Assembly: GCF_025150565.1 (NCBI RefSeq)
Contig: NZ_CP102283.1
Span: forward strand, 1,860,001 to 1,924,000
DNA: 64,000 nt
Origin: Granulicatella adiacens ATCC 49175
Lineage (GTDB): Bacteria; Bacillota; Bacilli; Lactobacillales; Aerococcaceae
Reading direction: 5' to 3'
Of the stretch, positions 57,998-64,000 are shown piece after piece (the stretch's first letter is position 1; each line of letters opens with the position of its first letter). Both the position numbers and the translations under genes were made by a program. The notes beneath the pieces were generated by a model that worked only from the letters and a program-made list of their open reading frames with translations, was not told where the DNA came from and did no database searches.

Positions 57998-58615
57998 TTA
58001 ATGTTCAAATTTTAATGCTTTTGCAAGACGTTTATATAGGAATAATGCAAGAATACTATTGAGCCCAAATTTAATGATATTAAATGGCAATAATGCAAAC
58101 GTCATTAATGAAGCTAAGTCTGTTACATAAGGGTTTAGTGCATGAGCTGCAGCGACAATTTTTTCCATTGGAAAATTCATAGCAGTCGCATATAAAGGAA
58201 ACATCACAAAATAATTTGCTGTTAATAAGACAACTGTAGCGGCAATCGTCCCAACGATTAAACTCATAATCGCCGTTTTAAAATTGCGATTTCGTTGATA
58301 CAAAATGACTGCTGGTAACATAAAACTTAAACTTCCTATTAAGTTCACCGTTTCCCCAATTCCATATGTCATCGACCCATTATAGACAAAATTCAATAAG
58401 ATCTTGATAATGGCGATAAAACTTCCATAAACTGGACCTAAAATATAGCCTCCCAACAATACCGGTAAGTCTGAAAAATCCAACTTCACAAACGTTGGAA
58501 TAAACGGTACGTTAAAAGATAGAAACATTAAAACGGTACTGATGGCACCAAAAACACCTACTAGAACAATTTTTTTAGTCGCTGCTCCTGTCGACTTTTT
58601 TACATCTGTACTCAT
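57998..58615 (-). CDS. ribU: Riboflavin ECF transporter S component RibU
   Basis: 205 residues, six helices. RibU pattern: 'FVKLDFSDLPVLLGGYILGP' and 'GSFIAIIKILLNFVYNGS'. Binds riboflavin or FMN and works with the shared ECF module. The FMN riboswitch with its terminator directly upstream confirms the substrate. GGAGGATGTACG precedes the ATG. Confidence 0.95.
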   Translation of the reverse strand: MSTDVKKSTGAATKKIVLVGVFGAISTVLMFLSFNVPFIPTFVKLDFSDLPVLLGGYILGPVYGSFIAIIKILLNFVYNGSMTYGIGETVNLIGSLSFMLPAVILYQRNRNFKTAIMSLIVGTIAATVVLLTANYFVMFPLYATAMNFPMEKIVAAAHALNPYVTDLASLMTFALLPFNIIKFGLNSILALFLYKRLAKALKFEH

Positions 58616-58668
58616 CGTACATCCTCCTTCTTAGGGCGAAGGAAATTGCACTTTTCACCCAATCCCAA

Positions 58669-58706
58669 TAAAAAAAGCAGTATTGAAATGGACCTTTCAA
58701 TACTGC
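58669..58706 (-). terminator. Riboswitch-controlled terminator before ribU
   Basis: Perfect 12-base stem GCAGTATTGAAA / TTTCAATACTGC, followed on the minus strand by a run of Ts. It lies between the FMN aptamer and ribU, so FMN binding should cause early termination. Confidence 0.92.
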
Positions 58707-58734
58707 TCGTCAAATAGACTCGTTGAAATAGTGC

Positions 58735-58842
58735 CATTTTCTCACATCTAGACTATACTATCGGTTCTGGAATCACACCAGATCATGCCAAGCGGCTCGT
58801 GGACTATACCACCGGTCAGGAATTTCACCTTGCCCCGAAAAT
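58735..58842 (-). promoter_or_regulatory. FMN riboswitch (RFN element)
   Basis: Minus strand shows TCGGGGCAAGGTGAAATTCC, then ACCGGTGGTATAGTCC, CGAGCCGC, GGTGTGATTCCAGAACCGAT, AGTATAGTCTAGATG and GAGAA in the canonical order. All FMN-contacting blocks are kept. The gap 58843-58926 has nothing recognisable. Confidence 0.97.
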
Positions 58843-58926
58843 GTTATTTATGTTTGTATTGTAGCACCATGTAGCCACTTAGGCAATCTCTCTGCCTCAA
58901 AAAGGTGAATTTATGCTGTTTCTCTA

Positions 58927-58963
58927 ATAAAAAACTTGGATTACATCCACTGCAATCCAAGTT
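58927..58963 (-). terminator. Terminator after the integrase remnant
   Basis: Perfect 10-base stem AACTTGGATT / AATCCAAGTT (58933-58963), TTTTTTATT on the minus strand. Confidence 0.75.
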
Positions 58964-59083
58964 TCTATTCGACTATTTTACTGCTGTAAGGGTTAAGAAT
59001 TTTCTGTTTTAGCGAGTCTAAACACTGTTATATCAACGTTTATGAGGTTCGTCCTTCAAAAGGTATAGCGAAAGGTAAAGTAG

Positions 59084-59400
59084 TTAATGAGTTAATTCAG
59101 CAATCTTATCTAAATAAATGCTGACTGCTTCTAGCTTTCTTTGAGGTGCTAACTCTGCGTAAATATCCATAGTAGTTGAAATTGACTTATACCCCGTTCT
59201 GACTTGGAGTTCTTTCCATTTATGCCTGCATTAAGCAACATTGAAGCATGAGTGTGTCGAAACAAATAAAAACCCTAATCTGGTAATCCTAAACTTGCTA
59301 GTCTTTTCTTCAAATTCAACTTGGCTAACTTGACCTGCATTATCTATGTCGCTTTGCTTTAAATTATACTTTGTCTTAAACATTTAATACGAGTAGGTAT
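59084..59400 (-). pseudogene. int: Tyrosine recombinase (integrase) remnant, C-terminal part
   Basis: Minus-strand fragments read 'LKKRLASLGLPD', a stop, then 'GFYLFRHTHASMLLNAGIN'. After a frameshift near 59225 come 'KWKELQVRTGYKSISTTMDI', 'YAELAPQRKLEAV' and 'YLDKIAELTH' with TAA at 59084. The R-H-T-H motif and the Y in DIYAEL are the catalytic C-terminal signature of phage or ICE integrases. At least one stop and one frameshift make it dead. It marks a former insertion and lies beside the cadmium genes. Confidence 0.85.
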
Positions 59401-59475
59401 TTCTTATAGTAATTTTCATCAAAAAATTTTATAGATAAGCTCCCTATATTCATGGATAAGTAGTAAAAATAGTTG

Positions 59476-59814
59476 TTATCCTAGTTGATTAAAAAAATCT
59501 CTGACTTCCTGATCTTTTATAAAATAATATATAATTTTCCCCTCTCTTCTAGTGCCCAAGATGTTTTGATTGGCTAGTTTACGAAGATGGTGGGAGGCAG
59601 ATGCTATACTGAGATTTAGTAAAAGAGCTATATCGCAGACACAGAGTTCTTCAACAGCAAGGAGATAAAATATGATATTTATCTGTTTATTATCGGTAAA
59701 CTTTGATAAAATGCGAAGTGATTTTTGGACTTTTTCCTTTTCAAGGTAGTTCGTTGCGGTTGTAACATTTTGTTGATTTATAACATTCACTTGGCAGATA
59801 CTATCTTTTTTCAT
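59476..59814 (-). CDS. cadC: ArsR-family metal repressor CadC/CadX
   Basis: 112 residues from the ATG at 59814 (MKKDSICQVN), with AGGAG upstream. A longer form from 59844 would overlap cadD and lacks a site. Winged helix: 'VEELCVCDIALLLNLSIASA' holds the metal-binding CVCD, and 'SHHLRKLANQNILGTRREGK' is the recognition helix and wing. Releases DNA on Cd(II), Zn(II) or Pb(II). Follows cadD in one operon with its likely operator upstream. Confidence 0.88.
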   Translation of the reverse strand: MKKDSICQVNVINQQNVTTATNYLEKEKVQKSLRILSKFTDNKQINIIFYLLAVEELCVCDIALLLNLSIASASHHLRKLANQNILGTRREGKIIYYFIKDQEVRDFFNQLG

Positions 59815-59825
59815 AATATTTTCTC

Positions 59826-60440
59826 CTAGCTTAACACAGTCCATAGCATGTCAAAAATGTTGTTTTCAATCAGGATATGTATCCCCAGTCCTAAATAAAC
59901 ACTGGCAATAAACCATCTGCTATATTTTTCCAAAAATTCTCCAACAGAAGGGACTTGTGCCAATTTTTGGGCAGAAAAAACCAAGAGATAAATCATGACT
60001 AGAAAGGTAAGTAAAGTTACTATCAAATTCGCTAAATTTAAGGTAGTAAAATATGGGACAAAAACACCAATATTGTCAGCACCACAACTTGCAAAAGTAA
60101 TCATAGCAACTAGAAAAATCAGGTTTTTATTATCTTTGCGCAAACCATCTTTTGCAATAGCTTCTCCATCAGAATCTCCTAAAAGCAAAACTTTGAGGCC
60201 TAGGAAAATTGGAATCAAACCGAGCAAACCTAAAATCTCTTTACTAGGAATATAATTTAAGACAAATGCAAAAAGCAAACTTAGCAATATTAGACTAACA
60301 GAGCCTAGAAATTGTCCTAAATAGATGTTAATGATGTCTTTTCTGCTTTTTCTTTTGGCAAAAAATAACATTAGGATAATAAGTAAGTCTACGGCTGTCC
60401 CAGAATACAGGATTATTGAAGTAACAACATTTTGAATCAT
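59826..60440 (-). CDS. cadD: Cadmium resistance transporter CadD
   Basis: 204 residues from the ATG at 60440 (MIQNVVTSII), GAGGTG upstream. Five to six helices; 'MITFASCGADNIGVFVPYFT' is the CadD/LysE-like signature with the Cys seen in family members. Confers cadmium resistance by efflux or sequestration. In streptococci and staphylococci cadD-cadC/X pairs ride on plasmids and ICEs; the integrase remnant next to it agrees. Confidence 0.9.
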   Translation of the reverse strand: MIQNVVTSIILYSGTAVDLLIILMLFFAKRKSRKDIINIYLGQFLGSVSLILLSLLFAFVLNYIPSKEILGLLGLIPIFLGLKVLLLGDSDGEAIAKDGLRKDNKNLIFLVAMITFASCGADNIGVFVPYFTTLNLANLIVTLLTFLVMIYLLVFSAQKLAQVPSVGEFLEKYSRWFIASVYLGLGIHILIENNIFDMLWTVLS

Positions 60441-60450
60441 AAAGCACCTC

Positions 60451-60470
60451 ATTCAAATATATTTTTGAAT
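60451..60470 (-). promoter_or_regulatory. Probable CadC operator
   Basis: ATTCAAA-TATATT-TTTGAAT is a perfect 7-base inverted repeat directly after the cadD -10 and before its ribosome site. It has the ArsR/SmtB-type layout and resembles the TCAAATA...TTTGA pattern of known cad operators. Confidence 0.8.
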
Positions 60471-60472
60471 GA

Positions 60473-60501
60473 ATTCTAACATTAAACTTTATAGATGTCA
60501 A
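60473..60501 (-). promoter_or_regulatory. cadDC promoter
   Basis: Minus strand TTGACA (60496-60501), 17-base spacer, TAGAAT (60473-60478) preceded by TGT (extended -10). A near-ideal promoter with the operator at its start site. Confidence 0.9.
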
Positions 60502-60547
60502 TTTAAAATCCACCAAAATATAGATAAGAAGTTAGGGTCCCAAATAT

Positions 60548-60580
60548 TTAAAAACCCTGCCATCGAAATGATAGCAGGGC
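60548..60580 (-). terminator. Terminator after the DUF1307 gene region
   Basis: Stem CCCTGCCATC / GATAGCAGGG (60555-60579) with one mismatch, TTTTT on the minus strand. The 140 bases between it and the DUF1307 stop show no gene. Confidence 0.75.
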
Positions 60581-60721
60581 TTAACTTCAATATCCAGATG
60601 ATATATTTATCTAAAAAAGGTTAGAGTTTTTATTGATTTGTAGTGCGATATAATGAGTTTCAAAAAATCAAAAATCGCTTAAAATCAATATTTTGACATC
60701 TATTGACGTGTACTGAAAACC

Positions 60722-61198
60722 TTACTTAACCTCTTTAAATCCTTCTTCTAAAATCTTTTTTTTGGATTCTTCGAAACTGTAACAATCATTTTTCTTCACC
60801 AAAGCTGAATGAACACTGCTATAGAGTGCTGGTGCTTTCGAACGACTCTCTTCATCATCATATTTGAACTTCTTAAGGTCAACCTCAACCGTAAATGATA
60901 TTTCCTTATCACTATCCGATTGAGTGACTTTAATTCCATCAATTCCATCCATTTCTTTTACGATTTTCTCACGTTGTCTACGTGCCTTTTCTTCGTACTC
61001 CTTGTTCTTAGAAATATCATAGCTGATGTTAAAAGTTAGTGAGGAAACCGAATCTTTTTCCTGGTCGTACATGTACGTTACTTTTTGCTTAGAAATAGAA
61101 ACTTCTAAGGCAAATTCCGCTTTACTTTCAGAACGGCATCCTAATAAAACAAAAAATGCTCCTAATAATACAATCGATAATTTAATTATTTTCTTCAT
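60722..61198 (-). CDS. DUF1307 (YehR-like) lipoprotein
   Basis: 158 residues, lipobox VLLGC (Cys ~21). The body fits DUF1307/YehR: 'KQKVTYMYDQEKDSVSSLTF', 'NISYDISKNKEYEEKARRQR', 'YSSVHSALVKKNDCYSFEES'. Surface lipoprotein of unknown function, common in Firmicutes and enterobacteria. Single gene; TAAAGGAG precedes the ATG. Confidence 0.8.
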   Translation of the reverse strand: MKKIIKLSIVLLGAFFVLLGCRSESKAEFALEVSISKQKVTYMYDQEKDSVSSLTFNISYDISKNKEYEEKARRQREKIVKEMDGIDGIKVTQSDSDKEISFTVEVDLKKFKYDDEESRSKAPALYSSVHSALVKKNDCYSFEESKKKILEEGFKEVK

Positions 61199-61290
61199 TT
61201 TATACTCCTTTATTGCGACTTATTGTTATCATAGAAAATCTAGTGTAGGATGTCAAATTATACTTGAAGTGTATTGGGCCAAATTGTGCA

Positions 61291-61323
61291 AACAAAAACC
61301 GCCTCCTTTTTCAGGAGACGGTT
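61291..61323 (-). terminator. Terminator after pcsB
   Basis: Eleven-base stem AACCGCCTCCT / AGGAGACGGTT with one wobble pair (61297-61323), T run on the minus strand. Confidence 0.9.
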
Positions 61324-61336
61324 ATTTTATTTCTTA

Positions 61337-62632
61337 TTAGAAACGGATGTAAGTTGCGCGAGCTGCAACGCTTGCTGAAATTGTACGGTAAGAGATTACG
61401 TTTAATCCTTGTACGTTCATTTCAGAGATGTATAATGAACCATCTGCATTAACTGCTTCTACGAATGCTACGTGTCCGTAAGTTGGGTCAGCACCCGCTA
61501 AACCTTGTTGGAATACGATTGCTGAACCAGCTGATGGTGAGTTAGATACTGAGTATCCATAGCTACGAGCATATGCTGGCCATTCAGCCGCGTTACCCAT
61601 CATGCTGTGTCCGATTGGTGTTCCAACTTGTGCCATACGGTTGAATACGTAGTAAGTACATTGTCCGAAGTATCCACCGTTTAAAGCTGCACGGTAACTT
61701 GGGTCAACTGCTGGGAATCCTCCGCCAGTTGTGTAAGTGTAGCTAGAAGATTGTTTTGTTGCTGCAGGAGCCGCTGTTGCTTGTGCTGCTGGAGCTGCTG
61801 CTGTTTGAGCTTGAGTATTTGAAGCTGCAGGAGCTGGAGTTGAAGTTGCTGCTGCAACTGTTTCAGCTGCTTTTGCTGCTTCGGCTGCTAAAGCTTGACG
61901 AGATGCTTCTGCAATACGTGCTGCTTCAGCTTCTGCTTTTGCTTTTTCTTCAGCTAAACGTTTTTGGAAAGCTTCTTTTTCTGCTACTAATCCATCACGT
62001 TTTGAGATTTCAGCTAATTCTTCTTGAGATAAGTTTGCTAATAAAACTTTATTTTTGTCAAAAGTTTCATTTAATTTTGTTTGTAAGCCTTGTAATTCTT
62101 CCTCAGCTTTTTGTTGTTCAGCTAATTTAGCTTGTTGTTGCTCTTCTTTAGCTTCTACTTGTTTCTTATCTTCTGCTTGTTGTTGCATTAAATCACGGTT
62201 AGCACCGATTAAATCCATAACAACACCGATACGGTTAACGATATCTGATAAGTTTTCTGCATTTAATAAGAAGTCAACATATGAACGAGCTCCGTTTGTT
62301 TGTACAGCACGAGCTTGTTCTTCTAAACGTTCGTTACGTTCAGCAATTACTTTTTCTAATTTAGAAATTTCTGATTTTAATGAGTCGATTGCTGCTTGAG
62401 CTTCAGCTTTTTGAGCTTGAGTAGCATCAATCTTAGTTTGTACTCCTGATAATTCAGATACTAATGAATCAATTGTTGCATTAACTGCAGCTTTTTTATC
62501 ATTGATATTTGCAATTGTTGAATTAGCTGAGTTAATTTGTGAGTCAAAGTCTTGCGCACTAACATTTGGTGCTAAAGCTCCTAATGTTAATACTGTTCCT
62601 GTTACTAATACTGTTAATAAACGCTTCTTCAA
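61337..62632 (-). CDS. pcsB: Peptidoglycan hydrolase PcsB-like (coiled coil plus CHAP)
   Basis: 431 residues from a TTG with a strong GGAGGG upstream. Signal peptide (~1-26, ending near VSAQ), long coiled coil (~30-250), an Ala/Gln/Thr-rich linker (~255-300) and a C-terminal CHAP domain. The catalytic Cys is in 'GGYFGQCTYYVFNRM', the His in 'PTYGHVAFVEAV', and 'ISEMN' holds the polar third residue. Splits septal peptidoglycan under FtsEX control in streptococci. A WalR-type box upstream fits known WalRK control of pcsB. Confidence 0.92.
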   Translation of the reverse strand: MKKRLLTVLVTGTVLTLGALAPNVSAQDFDSQINSANSTIANINDKKAAVNATIDSLVSELSGVQTKIDATQAQKAEAQAAIDSLKSEISKLEKVIAERNERLEEQARAVQTNGARSYVDFLLNAENLSDIVNRIGVVMDLIGANRDLMQQQAEDKKQVEAKEEQQQAKLAEQQKAEEELQGLQTKLNETFDKNKVLLANLSQEELAEISKRDGLVAEKEAFQKRLAEEKAKAEAEAARIAEASRQALAAEAAKAAETVAAATSTPAPAASNTQAQTAAAPAAQATAAPAATKQSSSYTYTTGGGFPAVDPSYRAALNGGYFGQCTYYVFNRMAQVGTPIGHSMMGNAAEWPAYARSYGYSVSNSPSAGSAIVFQQGLAGADPTYGHVAFVEAVNADGSLYISEMNVQGLNVISYRTISASVAARATYIRF

Positions 62633-62718
62633 GTGAGTCCCTCCAATAGTTCCAATAAAAAATCAATTATATATTTCGAAGTAGCCGATTTGGCTTAAAT
62701 AAAACTTAACTTGGTACT

Positions 62719-62727
62719 ATAATACCA
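62719..62727 (-). promoter_or_regulatory. Extended -10 of the pcsB promoter
   Basis: Minus strand TGGTATTAT (TATTAT = 62719-62724), no clear -35, about 87 bases before the TTG start. A weak promoter that would need an activator. Confidence 0.55.
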
Positions 62728-62773
62728 TAGGACTTTAGACTGATGTTGATTTTCTTTGAATTGACAATACCTT

Positions 62774-62790
62774 GTAACAAAGCTGTAACA
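62774..62790 (-). promoter_or_regulatory. WalR-type binding site upstream of pcsB
   Basis: Minus strand TGTTAC-AGCTT-TGTTAC matches the WalR consensus TGTWAH-N5-TGTWAH at every position. It lies about 50 bases upstream of the -10, a usual place for an activator. No gene occurs in the gap 62633-63016. Confidence 0.8.
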
Positions 62791-63016
62791 TAAAACGATT
62801 AGCTGACCTTTTTGATACAAAAAAAGGAGAAATTTATAAAATATTACAGAATTATTTGTCTTTTTTATAGAAGGATTCAAGGAAAATATGTAATTCCTTT
62901 TAAATCGGTACATTTATCTTCAAAAAGTTTTGTAACAAACCAAACCTTAGCCCTCAAAATGGGTGAAATATGGTATATTTAACGTATCCAATTGAAAATA
63001 GAAGGGAGCTATTTTT

Positions 63017-63949
63017 ATGATATTAACATTAACAATGAATCCGGCGGTAGATATTGGGTATACGGTCGAAACATTAAAGATGGATACGGTGAATCGTACT
63101 CAAAAGGTTAGTAAAACACCTGGTGGAAAAGGCCTCAACGTGAGTCGTGTTTTAAAGCAACTCGGTTCTCCAGTGCTAGCAACAGGTTTACTAGGCGGCC
63201 ACATCGGTGCTTTTATTAAAGAAAAATTGGATGAGGTTGCCTTAGAAAACAACTTCTATCCTATCCAATCGGAAACTCGTAATTGTATTGCCATCCTACA
63301 TGAAGGCCTTCAAACCGAAATCTTAGAGGCCGGTCCTACCATTACACCAGAAGAACAAGCGGGGTTCCTCGCTCATTTTGAAACCTTATTAAAAGAGGTC
63401 GATCTCATCACGATTTCTGGTAGCCTGCCTGCTGGAATGGATGAGACTTTATACGCAACGATTATTGAAAAAGCTGCAAAAGCCAGCATTCCTGTGCTTT
63501 TAGATACTTCTGGAAAGACATTAAAGATTGCACTCGAAGCTGCTACTAAGCCGGTCTTAATTAAGCCAAACCAAGAAGAACTCGCTGGGTTATTAGGGGT
63601 TCCTGAAGCGACAACGGTGGAAGAATTGAAGAAGCAATTGAACTCTCCGTTATTTGACGGGGTAGATTGGGTGGTTGTTTCGCTTGGATCAAAAGGCGCA
63701 CTTGCAAAACACGAAGGGGTCTTTTACCAAGTCAGCATTCCCAAAGTCAACGCCGTGAATCCTGTTGGCTCTGGAGACTCAACGATTGCTGGGTTAGCTC
63801 ATGCGATTGCAAAAGGCGAAAGTGTTGAGTCCATTTTGAAAACGGCAGTGACTGCAGGTACGCTCAATGCCATGGAAGCTCAAACAGGCTTTATAAACAT
63901 GGAAAACTTCGATACCATTTTCAATGCGGTAACGGTGGAGAAAGTATAA
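63017..63949 (+). CDS. lacC: PfkB-family sugar-phosphate kinase, LacC-like
   Basis: 310 residues, complete. PfkB marks: 'LTMNPAVDIGYTVETLKMDT' at the start, 'KTPGGKGLNVSRVLKQLGS' (signature 1), 'DLITISGSLPAGM', and 'VNAVNPVGSGDSTIAGLAHA' with the catalytic Asp of GSGDS near residue 255. Closest in feel to tagatose-6-phosphate kinase; 1-phosphofructokinase is the alternative. Phosphorylates a ketohexose phosphate with ATP. No lacABD neighbours lie within the 51 bases left, so the pathway is unproven. GAAGGGAGC precedes the ATG. Confidence 0.85.
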   Translation: MILTLTMNPAVDIGYTVETLKMDTVNRTQKVSKTPGGKGLNVSRVLKQLGSPVLATGLLGGHIGAFIKEKLDEVALENNFYPIQSETRNCIAILHEGLQTEILEAGPTITPEEQAGFLAHFETLLKEVDLITISGSLPAGMDETLYATIIEKAAKASIPVLLDTSGKTLKIALEAATKPVLIKPNQEELAGLLGVPEATTVEELKKQLNSPLFDGVDWVVVSLGSKGALAKHEGVFYQVSIPKVNAVNPVGSGDSTIAGLAHAIAKGESVESILKTAVTAGTLNAMEAQTGFINMENFDTIFNAVTVEKV

Positions 63950-64000
63950 TTCCATTTGATTCCAAAGAATCCTTGCGGATTTATTTATAATAACTGTAAT

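Noticed and set aside
61756-62130. Leucine-rich plus-strand frame opposite pcsB
   Set aside because: Pure shadow of the Ala/Glu/Gln-rich coiled coil of pcsB; read backwards it gives a poly-Leu frame.
62695-62913. 72-codon minus-strand frame upstream of pcsB
   Set aside because: It spans the WalR box and pcsB promoter, is rich in Phe/Tyr/Lys/Ser from AT-rich DNA and has no ribosome site.

Overview
The window is low-GC Gram-positive DNA with short intergenic gaps, strong AGGAGG ribosome sites and intrinsic terminators. FMN and THF riboswitches, a type VIIb secretion locus, PcsB, CbpA, a lactose/cellobiose-type PTS and CopY-type boxes point to Lactobacillales. A Carnobacteriaceae member such as Granulicatella is my best guess, but that is impression, not proof. 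No tool was run; names rest on motif and family recognition.

Layout. 1-1.7 kb: 5' part of a copper ATPase gene with two CopY boxes. 1.7-13.4 kb (all minus strand): a polymorphic-toxin region. Read in the direction of transcription it has a DUF4176 gene, two small helical partner genes, one intact LXG toxin and its putative immunity gene. Then comes a broken duplicate of the LXG gene carrying a different tip, followed by about fourteen small immunity-like genes (Imm59-like, Imm63-like, Imm74-like, DUF2185/Imm33, DUF1436-like, DUF6572-like, and a four-copy family). Between several of these sit 14-45 codon scraps that read as the C-terminal ends of lost toxins. 13.9-29.3 kb: a complete type VIIb secretion system (esxA, esaA, essA, esaB, essB, essC). 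Each side carries a secreted lipase-like effector gene next to a lipoprotein gene, resembling the staphylococcal TslA/TilA arrangement.

29.6-42.5 kb: mostly housekeeping and transport genes. These are a 4-oxalocrotonate tautomerase, FolT under a THF riboswitch, AraC plus GNAT, an OppA-like lipoprotein, two paralogous membrane proteins, a formate/nitrite channel, a DUF4430 lipoprotein with an ECF S-component, a DUF2971 protein, a CNNM/CorC protein and CbpA. Two clusters of hairpin repeats at 30 kb and 42.3 kb share a core that keeps its base pairing while changing sequence. 42.6-50.9 kb: a nine-gene operon with a PRD regulator, PTS IIA/IIB/IIC, a GrdB-like protein, glycosylasparaginase, M20 peptidase, CutC and a TIM-barrel-like protein. 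I read it as uptake and cleavage of a glycosyl-asparagine or glycopeptide.

51-64 kb: large inverted repeats, tRNA-Gln and tRNA-Tyr, a helicase with membrane segments, GH29 fucosidase, chorismate mutase with a DASS transporter, RibU under an FMN riboswitch, an integrase remnant beside a cadmium-resistance pair, a DUF1307 lipoprotein, PcsB under a WalR-like box, and a tagatose-6-phosphate kinase-like gene. The most interesting part is 1.7-13.4 kb. It looks like a storage and graveyard array of toxin tips and immunity genes attached to a T7SS, maintained by recombination in conserved LXG sequence.
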